Assembly (NCBI RefSeq): GCF_900564145.1
Contig: NZ_UOOB01000001.1
Location: 186,001-250,000 of the forward strand
Source of the DNA: Comamonas sp. lk
GTDB lineage: Bacteria > Pseudomonadota > Gammaproteobacteria > Burkholderiales > Burkholderiaceae_C
Direction of reading: 5' to 3'
Length of the DNA: 64,000 bases
Of this stretch, positions 17,038 through 26,107 are shown in pieces. Every line of letters starts with the position of its first letter. Positions within the stretch are counted from its first letter, which is position 1. A program made the translations under genes and the position numbers. Below the pieces are notes generated by a model that saw only the letters and a program-made list of their open reading frames with translations, had not been told where the DNA came from and did not search any database.

Positions 17038-17805
17038 TCAGTCTGCTGGCTTGCGGCCTGCGGTGCAGGCCGGCGGGCTTTTGTGCACGTCACGCCACAG
17101 CAGCATTTCGGCCAGGCGCTCTGATTTTTCATCATCAAAACCCAGGTGCTGCGAGCGCTCTGCGGGATTGGTCCAGGTGCCAAACAAGATGTCCCACAGC
17201 GGCAGGCCGTAGTTTTGCGCATGGTGGCCGTACTGGTGATGCACGGTATGCATTTCGGGCCGCTGCAACACATAGCCCAGCCAGCGCGGCGTGCGCATAT
17301 CGGCATGGGTGAACAGATCAAATCCTGCCGTCAGCGCCAGCGCCACCGCGGCTGCCGCAGGGCTGGCCCCCAGCACCCAGTAGCTCGATAGCGTGCTCAG
17401 CATCACGGCAGCGGCCGAGTCCATGGGATGGGCATAAAACGCGGTCAGCGCTTCGACCCGGCGTGCGCTGTGGTGCAGCTGATGGAAGCTGCGCCACAAA
17501 AAGTCAGAGGCATGGGTGGCCCTGTGCCACCAGTAAAAGACAAAGCTGGTCAGGAAAAAACTCAGAAAACCCACCAGCAGCGGATTCCAGCGCGCGCCCA
17601 CCTCCAGCAGGGCATGGGCACGTATGCGGTCTTCCAGAAAATAGCCCAGCGCCAGCGCGCTGAGCATGGTCAACGCTCCCAGTCCCGCGCTATAGATCAG
17701 CCAGCGCCGGTTGCAGAGATTGCGCGATGCAGGCGCGATCACCTCGCGTGTGAACACGGCGACAAACATCAGCGCAATCAGCGGATAGACCAGATACTCC
17801 AGCAC
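17038..17805 (-). CDS. Sterol desaturase / fatty acid hydroxylase family membrane protein
   Basis: 255 residues from a GTG at 17805 with GGGAG about 8 bases upstream. Four or so membrane segments carry the histidine clusters of the family: WWHRATH, FHQLHHS and MHTVHHQYGHH, which bind a di-iron centre. The family uses O2 to hydroxylate or desaturate lipids; in bacteria the substrates are mostly unknown. The final ~25 residues (KSPPACTAGRKPAD) are polar. The gene is followed by a repeat-derived hairpin and stands next to an unrelated binding-protein gene. Confidence 0.88.
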   Translation of the reverse strand: MLEYLVYPLIALMFVAVFTREVIAPASRNLCNRRWLIYSAGLGALTMLSALALGYFLEDRIRAHALLEVGARWNPLLVGFLSFFLTSFVFYWWHRATHASDFLWRSFHQLHHSARRVEALTAFYAHPMDSAAAVMLSTLSSYWVLGASPAAAAVALALTAGFDLFTHADMRTPRWLGYVLQRPEMHTVHHQYGHHAQNYGLPLWDILFGTWTNPAERSQHLGFDDEKSERLAEMLLWRDVHKSPPACTAGRKPAD

Positions 17806-17877
17806 GGTGGCAACTCCCTCGCATTTCAGCGACCCAAACGTTGCCAGCCAGTCTATCTGCTGTGCCCGCGCAGCGGT

Positions 17878-18837
17878 TTAGCGGGGTATCACGAACTCTT
17901 CCAGCGGCGTGTCATTGGGCGCGGCCAGCTGCTTCTTCAGGGTCTCGCCCATGGGCAGGTTCAGGTTCACGTTCTTGGGCGCAATCGGCTGCATAAACCA
18001 CTTGGCATAGAGCTTGTGCATCTCGCCCGAACGGATCAGCTGCAGGATGGCGCCATCCACGGCCTTCTTGATCTGCGGATCGTCCTTGCTGAACTGAATC
18101 GCAATCGGCTCGGCACCAATCACCTCGCCCACGATCTTGTAGTCCTTGGGGTTCTTGCTCTGGCTGATGACGCCGGCCAGCAGGTTGTCGTCCAGCACAA
18201 AGGCATCGACGCGGCCTGACTCCAGCAGCATGAAACTCTCGAAGTGATCCTTGCTCATCAGCGTCTTGAATTTCAGCTCATTCTCGCCCGCGTACTTGCG
18301 CAGAATCTGCACAGCCGTCGTGCCCGTGGTGGCAGCCACATTCCGGCCTTGCAGCTGCTTGAAGGAGGTGATGGGCGAATCCGCGCGCACCGCCATCCGC
18401 ACCTCGCTCACATAAGTGGTCAGGCCGAAAGCCACCTGCTTTTGGCGGTTGAGGTTGTTGGTCATGCTGGCGCAGTTGAAATCCGCCGTGCCGTTGTGGA
18501 TCAGCGGCATGGTGTTCTGCGCCGTCAGCACCATGGGCTTGATCTGGGCCTTGGGCGCAATCGCCTGCACCACGCGCTCGCACAACTCCATGTGATAGCC
18601 GACAAACTTCTCGTTGGCCCCCAGAGCATAGACCATGGGCGAAGCCGCCTCGCGCACGCCCAGCACCACCGTGCCGCCGGCCTGCCAGCGCTGCAGCGTG
18701 GGCGACTGGCTTACATCCACTGTCGTATCGATGTTGGCACCAATCGGCTCGGCCTTGCCCGGCTTGCCTGCTGCCAGGGCCGAAGCCGCGCAAACCAGGG
18801 CCGCAGCCAAACCAACCCATTTCAAGGACTTGCTCAT
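17878..18837 (-). CDS. Amino-acid ABC transporter substrate-binding protein (family 3)
   Basis: 319 residues, signal peptide ending near ASALAA. The SBP family 3 fold is seen in VVLGVREAASPMVYALG, GYHMELCERVVQAI, and the ligand-loop region ADFNCASMTNNLNRQKQVAFG. It is closest in style to glutamate/aspartate (GltI-type) binding proteins. No permease or ATPase gene is adjacent, so it is an orphan that must pair with a transporter encoded elsewhere. The start is the ATG at 18837, five codons inside a longer open frame. Confidence 0.88.
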   Translation of the reverse strand: MSKSLKWVGLAAALVCAASALAAGKPGKAEPIGANIDTTVDVSQSPTLQRWQAGGTVVLGVREAASPMVYALGANEKFVGYHMELCERVVQAIAPKAQIKPMVLTAQNTMPLIHNGTADFNCASMTNNLNRQKQVAFGLTTYVSEVRMAVRADSPITSFKQLQGRNVAATTGTTAVQILRKYAGENELKFKTLMSKDHFESFMLLESGRVDAFVLDDNLLAGVISQSKNPKDYKIVGEVIGAEPIAIQFSKDDPQIKKAVDGAILQLIRSGEMHKLYAKWFMQPIAPKNVNLNLPMGETLKKQLAAPNDTPLEEFVIPR

Positions 18838-19002
18838 CACCCACTCCAAAAAACAAAAGCGCCGAGACCCATGGCCATCGGCGCTGATTCACCAACCCAA
18901 TCCGGCAAAGCTCTCCCCTGGCACAGCACGGGAGGTCGATGACTTGATTGTCGTTGCTGGCTTATCGCTTTGAGTGGAATGCTTATGCCTGCCCTTGCGG
19001 TT

Positions 19003-19809
19003 TCACGAGGTCCAGCCCATCAACTCGCACAGGCGCTGATGGGCAGCGCTTTGCGCATCGGCAGGCTGCTGGTTCTTGGCCTGCAGATAGCGCTCGGTAA
19101 ACACGCCCAGATAGCTCTCCAGCACCTGGCCTGCACGCACATCGGCCGCATCGCCCACCAGCTCCAGACACAGCGCCGCCACCTCGCTGGTGCAAAAGTG
19201 ATCGTCGCGCGTGGAGCGGCGCAGCCGGTAGCCGGAGACCTGATCGGGGTGCAGGCTCAGCACCGGATAGCCGTCCAGGTACGGGCTTTTGCGGAACATC
19301 TTGCGCGCCTCGTGCCAGGTGGCATCAAGCAAGATGAACAAGGGCCGCTTGCCCGGCTGCAGCACCGCCGTCTCGCCGTCCAGTGCCTGCACGGAGCGCC
19401 CTTCTTCGTGCACAAACTCGCGCGGGAAAACCACATAGGGCTGCCACTGCGGGTCGGCCAGCAAAGCCTCGAGTTGCGGGTCGATTTCCGTGCGTGCCCA
19501 GCCAAAGGCAAACGTGTCCTGCACCACATCGGCAATCAGCCAGCCGGTGTTGCTGGGTTTCAGGGGTTCGGCGTCGTGCATTAGCACGCACATGCCGGCC
19601 CGCGTTGCCTGCTGCGGGCGCAGCGCGCACATGCAGTGCGAGGGGCGCAGGCGGCAGCCTTCGCAGCGCTCGCCACGCGGGCCGCCACGGGCCAGAAACG
19701 GCCGCGTACTGCGTGCCAGTCTTGCGGTGCGCAGACGCGAAACTGCATGCGGCTCCACCTCAGACTCAACCGCTTGCAAATGGCTCAGAGGAGGCTGCGG
19801 AACAAGCAT
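19003..19809 (-). CDS. DTW-domain tRNA-uridine aminocarboxypropyltransferase
   Basis: 268 residues from the ATG at 19809; a TTG twenty codons upstream is possible. RTARLARSTRPFLARGG, the cysteine cluster CEGC...CMCA, LMHDAEPLKPSNTGWLIAD and DATWHEARKMFRKSP define the DTW family (the name motif is DATW here). Characterised members, TapT in E. coli, transfer the 3-amino-3-carboxypropyl group of SAM to U47 of tRNAs. Four cysteines at the N-terminus may bind metal. The gene is separate from its neighbours. Confidence 0.85.
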   Translation of the reverse strand: MLVPQPPLSHLQAVESEVEPHAVSRLRTARLARSTRPFLARGGPRGERCEGCRLRPSHCMCALRPQQATRAGMCVLMHDAEPLKPSNTGWLIADVVQDTFAFGWARTEIDPQLEALLADPQWQPYVVFPREFVHEEGRSVQALDGETAVLQPGKRPLFILLDATWHEARKMFRKSPYLDGYPVLSLHPDQVSGYRLRRSTRDDHFCTSEVAALCLELVGDAADVRAGQVLESYLGVFTERYLQAKNQQPADAQSAAHQRLCELMGWTS

Positions 19810-19964
19810 TTCAGCAGAAGGCAAAGGCGTGGAAGCGGACGGCAAGAAAGCGGACACAAGGCGTACCAACAGATTCAGTCACAAGGGCGGCCATTGTGCG
19901 CGCGTTCGCAAGCCTGTTCATTCGCCTGCAGCTTTGCGGCTACGGCACAGCCAGTGCCGCCGGC

Positions 19965-20753
19965 CTAGCTGCACTCGCCCGGAGGAAAGCCCAGATCGCG
20001 GCCAAAGGTGAAGGCCGTGGGCTTGACCGCCGCCAGACCCGTGGCGATGACGGAGCGGAAACGCTGGGGATCGCAGTTGAAGCGCGTGTCCAGCACATAG
20101 TCCTCGGACTCGGCCTTGATCATGGCATCGCGCCATTGGCTGGTCGCATTCAGCACCGGGCCCGACACCATGGGGGCCTGCACCATGAACTCCATCAAAT
20201 GCATGGCACGCGAGCCTTCCGCATGCAGGTACACCACGGGGTCTGCGGCATTGCCGCACAGGCTCAGGCAATCGGCGTAGTAGCCGCCGCCCAGCATCTG
20301 CTCGTATTTGCCAAAAGTCAGCTCATTGAGCGTGATGGGCGGCTCGCCCGCAAAGCCACCAAGCAGCGGGGCCAGCGAGAGGTTGCAGCTCGGTGCAATC
20401 GCCACTTCCACGCCATTGACCACCTTGTCGGCATCGTCGGTGAGCAGCGTGACTTCGCAGCCATCGCTGCGGAATTGATGGCGGTGAAATTCGGAGCGCA
20501 TGGCCGGGCCCGCGATTTTTTCCACATAGGCCAGGTTCATGCCAACCGTCTCCAGGCTGAACAGCTGATCAATGACGCGCTTGTCTCCCGGCGCAGCGGC
20601 TGGCGTTGCAGCGGTGTTAGCGGGCTCTGGCGCCGCTGCAACTGGCGGCTGGGCCGCAGGCGCTGCCGCATCCTTGGAGTCGGTGCAGCCGGCCAGCAGG
20701 GCCGCCGCAGTCACCACGCCCATCAGCAGCGGCTTGATTCTTCTATTTCGCAT
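19965..20753 (-). CDS. Hypothetical lipoprotein
   Basis: 262 residues with a lipoprotein signal peptide (lipobox LLAGC, Cys at about residue 23). An Ala/Pro-rich linker spans residues ~28-55. A folded domain follows with several cysteines (SDGCEV, PSCNLS, ADCLSLCGN, FNCDPQ, PGECS), probably paired as disulfides in the periplasm. I do not recognise the domain. The gene precedes nothing obviously linked; the methyltransferase gene upstream ends 75 bp away. Confidence 0.75.
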   Translation of the reverse strand: MRNRRIKPLLMGVVTAAALLAGCTDSKDAAAPAAQPPVAAAPEPANTAATPAAAPGDKRVIDQLFSLETVGMNLAYVEKIAGPAMRSEFHRHQFRSDGCEVTLLTDDADKVVNGVEVAIAPSCNLSLAPLLGGFAGEPPITLNELTFGKYEQMLGGGYYADCLSLCGNAADPVVYLHAEGSRAMHLMEFMVQAPMVSGPVLNATSQWRDAMIKAESEDYVLDTRFNCDPQRFRSVIATGLAAVKPTAFTFGRDLGFPPGECS

Positions 20754-20828
20754 TCCCGTCTCTCGTCTTTTGCAATGATCCGAAATATAGGCTGCTGCCT
20801 GCAAAAAACCAAGCTGCGCAAGCCAAGA

Positions 20829-21440
20829 TCAGCCGCCCACGCACTCCAGCTCGAACAGCGGCAGCTCGGCCTTGCGGCTCAGCCACACGCCGCCGCCCAG
20901 CTCCTTGAAATGGGGCTGCAGGCCGCGCCGGTACAGCTCGGCACGGTGGCGGTACAGGCGCGCATCGGTGAGGTCTTCGTCAATGATGTCGCGCTCATAG
21001 TCCTCGCGCGCCACGGCCTCGATATACAGGCCGCCGCTGGACAGCGCGCCCAGATTGCCCAGGGCCTTCTTCAGATCGGCCGGGCTCAGATACGGCAGCA
21101 CGCCCTGGCAGATCACCAGATCAAAAGGCTGCCCATCCTTGGGCCGGTAATCCACCACCGAGCCCTGCTCCCAGCCATAGCGCTCGCACAGATAGGGGCT
21201 GAACTCCACACCGTGATAGCTGGCACCCGGAAAGTGCTGCAACACCGGCTCGCGCCACAGGCCGATGCCGCAGCCCACATCCAGCACGCGGCGCACCGGC
21301 ACACGCAAATAGGCAAGATACGAGCAAACAAAAGCACCCAGCCGCCGCGCGTGCTCGGGGTCGATCACGCTGGTCTTCTTGTCAAAGTAAAAGCGCTGGT
21401 AATACGCCTCGTCAAACCACTCGTTGCTTGCTGATTGCAC
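20829..21440 (-). CDS. Class I SAM-dependent methyltransferase
   Basis: 203 residues from a GTG at 21440, which has AGGGAGG 5 bases upstream, the strongest Shine-Dalgarno site nearby. WFDEAYYQRFYFD opens the protein. Motif I is VLDVGCGIGLW near residue 55, then SYHGVEFSPYLCERYG, and FDLVICQGVLPYL as motif IV. The substrate is unknown. It follows the small zinc-ribbon gene in the same direction, with a terminator-like hairpin between the two. Confidence 0.85.
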   Translation of the reverse strand: MQSASNEWFDEAYYQRFYFDKKTSVIDPEHARRLGAFVCSYLAYLRVPVRRVLDVGCGIGLWREPVLQHFPGASYHGVEFSPYLCERYGWEQGSVVDYRPKDGQPFDLVICQGVLPYLSPADLKKALGNLGALSSGGLYIEAVAREDYERDIIDEDLTDARLYRHRAELYRRGLQPHFKELGGGVWLSRKAELPLFELECVGG

Positions 21441-21466
21441 GCAGCCTCCCTGAAATATCCAATGAA

Positions 21467-21489
21467 AACGGCGCCGCAAAGGCGCCGTT
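21467..21489 (-). terminator. Terminator after zinc-ribbon gene
   Basis: AACGGCGCC and GGCGCCGTT (21467-21475 and 21481-21489) form a 9-bp stem; on the minus strand it is followed by TTTTCATT, 34 bp past the stop of the upstream gene. Confidence 0.65.
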
Positions 21490-21523
21490 GTGCCCAAGCC
21501 GCCTACACGGCGGCGGCTCGCTT

Positions 21524-21766
21524 TTAAACGCGGCCCACCACGGACCAGCCCTTGCGCTGATCCTTTTTGTCGTTCTCATAGTCCCACACGGTGCCGCAGC
21601 GCTCGCAGAGATAGCGCGTAATCGTCACGCTGTGGGAGCCACGCTCTTCATTGCGGTTGCCGCGCTGCATCAGCTCGGCATGGCCCGGGGCCTTGCGCCA
21701 GTTGCGCTGAATACCGGTGCAGGGTTCGCACAGATGCTCTTCAGAAGGTTTGGTGGTCTTGTTCAT
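21524..21766 (-). CDS. Small zinc-ribbon-like protein
   Basis: 80 residues with two CxxC knuckles, LCEPC near residue 12 and LCERCG near residue 53, spaced as in a zinc ribbon. The rest is basic and polar (QRNWRK, NDKKDQRKGW). No family name is recognised. It could be a regulator or an adaptor. It has its own terminator. Confidence 0.65.
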   Translation of the reverse strand: MNKTTKPSEEHLCEPCTGIQRNWRKAPGHAELMQRGNRNEERGSHSVTITRYLCERCGTVWDYENDKKDQRKGWSVVGRV

Positions 21767-21893
21767 GTCTTGATCGTTCAGTAATTGCCGCCATTGTGCC
21801 GCCCAGACCGCATTTGCACCGGCCCATCCCACATCGCCACCCCTGCCCACTCGGGCATGCCGGGAATTTGGCACATTTGATGGAATAAAAATC

Positions 21894-21930
21894 GGCTGCA
21901 GCGCAATGCAGACAATCTTTTTAAGCTATC
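21894..21930 (+). repeat. Degenerate dispersed repeat copy
   Basis: GGCTGCAGCGCAATGCAGAC then TTTTTAAGCTATC keeps the ends of the family but has lost the inner palindrome. Confidence 0.4.
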
Positions 21931-22046
21931 AAAATTATTCTTACAGCCATGTTGGCAACAAGGTAAAGCCAGGTAAAGACCCGGCCACACACAGCAACGG
22001 CCGGCTGCTGCCGCTTAGCATTTGCGCGTCATCAGGAATGCGCACC

Positions 22047-23027
22047 ATGCCCACAGCTCCATACGACTTTGCCGCTTCGGCACCAAGCACCTTTGCCCCA
22101 CTCTCGCGGCGTGCGCTGATGCGCCACGCCAGCCATGCCGCCTGGGCACTGCCGCTATGGGGCACTCTGGGCGGCTACAGCACCCTGGCAGGCGCACAGG
22201 CCCGCAATGCCAAGGCCGTAGAAAGCTGGACCCAGGCCCGCTGGGCCAGTGGCGGCACGGCCGGCATAGGAGCCGCTGCGCGTGCCGTCAAACCGTTTGC
22301 GGCCACCGCCGTCTCCAGCAGCTGCCAGCTAAGCTGCGAGGCCACCATAGGCCCTTGCCACACCCAATCGCCAGAGCGTCAGGACATCAGCGACGGCTGG
22401 AACGGCCTGCCCATGCTGATGCAGCTGCGGGTGGTGGATGCCCAATGCCAGCCGGTGGCGGGCGCAATCTTGGAGGTCTGGCACACCAACCACACAGGCG
22501 GCTATTCGGGCGATATACACCCCATGTGCAACAACAACGCACAAGACAAGAACCGGCAGTTTTTCCGCGGCTGGCAACGCACGGATGAGCTGGGCGTGGT
22601 GCACTTTGACAGCTGCTTTCCCGGCTGGTACGGCGGGCGCGCCAACCATGTGCATTTGCGCGTGATGAAGGGCAGCTACGACGGGCGCGACCGAGCCCCG
22701 TCCTGGCTGGTCAGCCAGCTGCTGTTTCCCGATGCTCTCAACACATCCATCTTTGAGCAGCAGCCGCTGTACATCGCCAAAGGCCTGCCGGACACCACGC
22801 TGGATACCGACAACGTCATAGGCAACGAGAGCGACAAATCGCCCTATCTTTTCGACATCCAGAATGTGGGCGGCGTGATGCTGGCCAGCAAGACGCTGGT
22901 CATTCGCAGCAATCTGGACGACGCGGTGTGTCAGGCCAGGGGCAAGCGCCCGTCCGGCCCGCCACCAGGCAGCCGGGGACCGGGGCGCGGCATGCGGCCG
23001 CCTGGCGAGCCGCCACGCCAGCCCTGA
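22047..23027 (+). CDS. Exported intradiol ring-cleavage dioxygenase-like protein
   Basis: 326 residues. The ATG at 22047 has AGGA 9 bases upstream; ATG 22038 is the alternative. SRRALMRHASHAAWALPLW resembles a twin-arginine signal, suggesting export after folding. The dioxygenase core shows the ferric-iron ligands: Tyr in HTGGYSGD, and Tyr, His and His in GWYGGRANHVHLRV. This is the protocatechuate 3,4-dioxygenase beta-type fold. No catechol pathway genes lie nearby, so the substrate may be an external aromatic. A low-complexity tail rich in Arg, Pro and Gly covers the last 35 residues. Confidence 0.85.
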   Translation: MPTAPYDFAASAPSTFAPLSRRALMRHASHAAWALPLWGTLGGYSTLAGAQARNAKAVESWTQARWASGGTAGIGAAARAVKPFAATAVSSSCQLSCEATIGPCHTQSPERQDISDGWNGLPMLMQLRVVDAQCQPVAGAILEVWHTNHTGGYSGDIHPMCNNNAQDKNRQFFRGWQRTDELGVVHFDSCFPGWYGGRANHVHLRVMKGSYDGRDRAPSWLVSQLLFPDALNTSIFEQQPLYIAKGLPDTTLDTDNVIGNESDKSPYLFDIQNVGGVMLASKTLVIRSNLDDAVCQARGKRPSGPPPGSRGPGRGMRPPGEPPRQP

Positions 23028-23055
23028 GCCTCGCTCACGCCCACGCACAAATAAA

Positions 23056-23077
23056 AAAGCGGCCCGTGGGCCGCTTT
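23056..23077. terminator. Bidirectional terminator
   Basis: AAAGCGGCCC and GGGCCGCTTT form a 10-bp stem flanked by A and T runs, between the convergent dioxygenase-like and VOC genes. Confidence 0.85.
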
Positions 23078-23081
23078 GTTT

Positions 23082-23465
23082 TTACGCCTTGGGCTTGCGA
23101 TAAGCCAGACAGATCTTGTTGCCGTCCGGGTCACGCAGATAGGCCAGATACATGGCGGCAGCGCCTTCGCCGCGCCAGCCCGGTGCGTCTTCGATCGACA
23201 CGCCACCGGCCTCCAAACCTGCCGCATGTGCGGCATCGATCTGCTCGGGCGACTGGGCGCCAAAGCCCACGGTCGCGCCGTTGCCTGCCGAGGCAGGCTC
23301 GCCATTGATGGGCGTGGAGATCGCAAACGTGCCCGTGGGGCTGCGGTAGAAGAAGCGGTTGCGGTTGGCCACGCCGGGCGCAATGCCCAACTGACCCAGC
23401 AACGCGTCGTAAAAGCGCTTGCCGCGCTCCAGATCATTCACACCCAACATGATGTGGCTAAACAT
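23082..23465 (-). CDS. VOC (glyoxalase/bleomycin-resistance fold) family protein
   Basis: 127 residues; the ATG at 23465 has AAGGAG 6 bases upstream. MFSHIMLGVNDLERGKRFYDALLG is the first beta-alpha-beta module, and AYLRDPDGNKICLAYR is the second with the usual metal-site Asp-Pro-Asp-Gly-Asn stretch. Members range from lyases to dioxygenases and antibiotic-binding proteins; the role here is unknown. It is divergent from the flavin reductase gene. Confidence 0.85.
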   Translation of the reverse strand: MFSHIMLGVNDLERGKRFYDALLGQLGIAPGVANRNRFFYRSPTGTFAISTPINGEPASAGNGATVGFGAQSPEQIDAAHAAGLEAGGVSIEDAPGWRGEGAAAMYLAYLRDPDGNKICLAYRKPKA

Positions 23466-23570
23466 GGTGTTCTCCTTGAGGGGCCCGGATTCGGGCGAAG
23501 ATGGGGAAATCGCCGCGCCATCGTAACGGGCTTTTGAGCCAACCCTGTCTCCTTGCATTCACCACTTGCC

Positions 23571-24170
23571 ATGCTGCCTGCACACTTCACTCCCGTCCCT
23601 CTGGAAAAAGCCTACCGCCTGCTCAACCACGGCCCCACGGTCATCGTCTCGGCCCGGCATGCGGGTCAGAGCAATGCCATGAGCGCCGCCTGGGCCTGCG
23701 CACTGGACTTTGCGCCGCCCAAGGTCACCGTCGTGCTCGACAAGGCCACGCGCACCCGTGCCCTGGTCGAAGCCAGCGGCCTGTTTGCCCTGCAACTGCC
23801 CACCGTGCCCCAGGCCGCCATGACGGTAGGCATTGGCACGGACAGCGCCGTGACCGAGCCCGAAAAGCTCGCCAAGCATGGCGTGCCGCTGTTCGAGGCC
23901 CCGGGCTTAGCCCTGCCCCTGGTCGCGGGCTGCGCCGCCTGGCTGGTCTGCAAGCTCATACCCGAGCCGCACAACCAGCAGACCTACGACCTGTTCATAG
24001 GCGAAGTCATCGCCGCCTGGGCCGACGAACGCGTGTTCCGCGACGGGCACTGGGAGTTTGATTCGGCACCGGCCGAGCTGCGCACGCTGCACTATGTGGC
24101 GGGTGGGCAGTTTTTTGCGATCGGGAAGGGAGTGAACGTACCCAGCTCCACGGTACAGGGGTCTCCGTAG
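23571..24170 (+). CDS. Flavin reductase family protein
   Basis: 199 residues from the ATG at 23571. GPTVIVSARHAGQSNAMSAAWACALDFAPPKVTVVLDK is the FMN-binding split barrel of the flavoredoxin/flavin reductase family, described by the key stretch NAMSAAW and the PP-K-V turn. A later GEVIAAWADERVF strand completes the fold. Members bind FMN and either reduce it with NAD(P)H or pass electrons on. No monooxygenase partner is adjacent. A GNAT gene follows 39 bp downstream. Confidence 0.85.
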   Translation: MLPAHFTPVPLEKAYRLLNHGPTVIVSARHAGQSNAMSAAWACALDFAPPKVTVVLDKATRTRALVEASGLFALQLPTVPQAAMTVGIGTDSAVTEPEKLAKHGVPLFEAPGLALPLVAGCAAWLVCKLIPEPHNQQTYDLFIGEVIAAWADERVFRDGHWEFDSAPAELRTLHYVAGGQFFAIGKGVNVPSSTVQGSP

Positions 24171-24209
24171 AAACGCCCCTCAGTCCTCCTCTAAAAAAGG
24201 CCACCAGCT

Positions 24210-24788
24210 ATGGAATTTGATAAGCCACGACTTCACCGCCTCCCAACCGTCGAATGCGAAGGGCTGGTGCTGCGCGCCTTTGAAGACAGCGATGCGCGCG
24301 CCATGACGGCAGCCACCTATGAATCGCTAGCCACCGTGGGCCGCTGGATGGACTGGTGCCAGCCCGGCTTTTCAGAAGCCACCGCCCTGGCTTGGTTTTC
24401 CATGTGCCGCGAAAGCCTAGCCAGCGGCAACGCCCATGAATTTGGCATCTTCTCAGCAAAGGGCGAACTGCTGGGTGGAGCAGGGCTGAACGCCATCAAT
24501 CACGAGCACCGGTTCTGCAACCTCGGCTACTGGGTCAAACAATCGGCACAGCGCCAAGGCATCGCCTTGCGCACGATGCAGACGCTGCTGCCCTACGCAT
24601 TTCAGACACTGGGCATGCAGCGCGTGGAAATTGTGGTGGCGACGGGCAATACCGCCAGCGAGAGCGTGGCCAGGAAGTACGGTGCCACACGGGAATGCAT
24701 GGCCCGCAACCGGCTACAACTACATGGCAAAGCAGTGGCAGCCACGGTGTTTTCCGTCGTGCCAGATACAGGGAAAATTGCTGGCTAG
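24210..24788 (+). CDS. GNAT acetyltransferase, RimJ/RimL-like
   Basis: 192 residues. LVLRAFEDSDARAMTAA opens the domain, and GYWVKQSAQRQGIALRTMQ is motif A with the acetyl-CoA loop QRQGIA. VATGNTASESVARKYGAT is motif B, a pattern of the RimJ/RimL branch that acetylates protein N-termini or small amines. The target is unknown. It may be cotranscribed with the flavin reductase gene. The stop is followed by a weak copy of the dispersed repeat. Confidence 0.83.
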   Translation: MEFDKPRLHRLPTVECEGLVLRAFEDSDARAMTAATYESLATVGRWMDWCQPGFSEATALAWFSMCRESLASGNAHEFGIFSAKGELLGGAGLNAINHEHRFCNLGYWVKQSAQRQGIALRTMQTLLPYAFQTLGMQRVEIVVATGNTASESVARKYGATRECMARNRLQLHGKAVAATVFSVVPDTGKIAG

Positions 24789-24933
24789 CGCTTATCCATA
24801 GCGCGGCAAAAGCCTGCTCCGCTGCACCGGCAGGCAATTAGGCTTCCGGCACGCCACACACACTCGGGTGCAGATGCGAAAATCCCGCCCTTTCTCATTG
24901 ACTTCCCTCTCTCTATTTTTTTCCTTGCCCACC

Positions 24934-26010
24934 ATGTCTGCTTTTTTCTCACTCTCCCGAATCGCTTTGGCTGCCGCAGTACTGAGCGCTGCAGCAAGCG
25001 GCGCTTACGCGCAAAACCAGGCGCAGACCCAGACCCCAGCCACCAGCGCGGCGGCAACCACCGTGGCTGCGGCCAAACCCGTGGCCGTGAAAGTCTTTAT
25101 CGGCGCCATGTTTGAAATCGGCAATAACACCGGTGACCGCGCGGGCGAGTTTCAGCTGTGGTTCGAGCGCTACTGGAAAGACGCCACGCCCATCAACGTG
25201 CCCGGCGCACTGAGCCCGGTGTTCTGCAACGCCGACGGCGTCTGCGGCAGCGTGCTCGGCATGGGCAAGGTCAACTCCTCGGCCTCGGTGCAGGCCATCG
25301 TGCTGAACCCGCAGTTCGACTTCTCCAAGGCCTATTACGTGATCTCCGGCGTGGCCGGCACGCCGCCAGCGCGCGGCACCATAGGCGACGTGACCTGGGG
25401 CAGCTGGCTGGTCGACTACGACCTGGGCCACCGCTGGGCACCCGAAGAAGGCAAGCCCGGCGCGCCCGTCTTCATGCCGCGCAAAGGCTACGAAAACTAC
25501 CGCCGCTTCCAGCTCAACCCCACCCTGGTGCAATGGGCCATGCAGCTGACCCAGAACACCCAGCTGCAGGACTCCGAATCGGCCCAGCGCTACCGCCTGC
25601 GTTACCCCCAGCCACAGGCACGCCGCGCTCCCCATGTGGGCGTGGGCACCCATGTGTCGGGCGACACCTTCTTCCACGGCCCCGGCCTGTCGAACGAAGC
25701 GCAGTACATCGTCAAGAGCTACGGTGCAGACGACTACGTGGCCACCGAAATGGAAGCCGCCGCCATCGCCCTGGTGCTGGCCCGCACCCACGGCACGGAC
25801 CGTATCCTGAGCCTGCGCGGCTCGGTCAACTTCGACCAGGGCAACCCCAACGAAACCACGCTGGCCCACCTGGACCCCGCGCCCGGCGAAACCGCCGGCG
25901 GCTTTGCCGAAACCGTGGCCAATGTGACGAAGGTCGGCAGCATCGTGGTGGACACCATCGTGCGCGACTGGGCCACCTGGCAAAACGGCGCGCCCGCGTT
26001 GAAGAAGTAA
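24934..26010 (+). CDS. Purine nucleoside permease family protein
   Basis: 358 residues with a signal peptide ending at AYAQ from the ATG at 24934. VFIGAMFEIGNNTGDRAGEF, YYVISGVAGTPPARGTIGD, and DYVATEMEAAAIALVLAR are hallmarks of the NUP family (PF06516). Despite the name, the fold is related to nucleoside phosphorylases, and the exported bacterial members probably bind or cleave purine nucleosides in the periplasm. No transporter gene is near. Codon use and GC match the neighbours. Confidence 0.88.
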   Translation: MSAFFSLSRIALAAAVLSAAASGAYAQNQAQTQTPATSAAATTVAAAKPVAVKVFIGAMFEIGNNTGDRAGEFQLWFERYWKDATPINVPGALSPVFCNADGVCGSVLGMGKVNSSASVQAIVLNPQFDFSKAYYVISGVAGTPPARGTIGDVTWGSWLVDYDLGHRWAPEEGKPGAPVFMPRKGYENYRRFQLNPTLVQWAMQLTQNTQLQDSESAQRYRLRYPQPQARRAPHVGVGTHVSGDTFFHGPGLSNEAQYIVKSYGADDYVATEMEAAAIALVLARTHGTDRILSLRGSVNFDQGNPNETTLAHLDPAPGETAGGFAETVANVTKVGSIVVDTIVRDWATWQNGAPALKK

Positions 26011-26107
26011 GCCTGCGCCTTCGCAGCTGAGCGTGCAGCCCGGCTGCTGGAGAGTGCATCAGGCACGGCGCTGGGGCAGCTCGCCCTTTTGTGCCAAATC
26101 TGCCTTT

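Noticed and set aside
19383..21434. 683-codon plus-strand open frame across three minus-strand genes
   Set aside because: It spans the DTW, lipoprotein and methyltransferase genes in antisense and has no coherent protein features.
24781..24810. Further copy of the dispersed repeat after the RimL-like gene
   Set aside because: TAGCGCTTATCCATAGCGC keeps only the inner arms, so family membership is uncertain.
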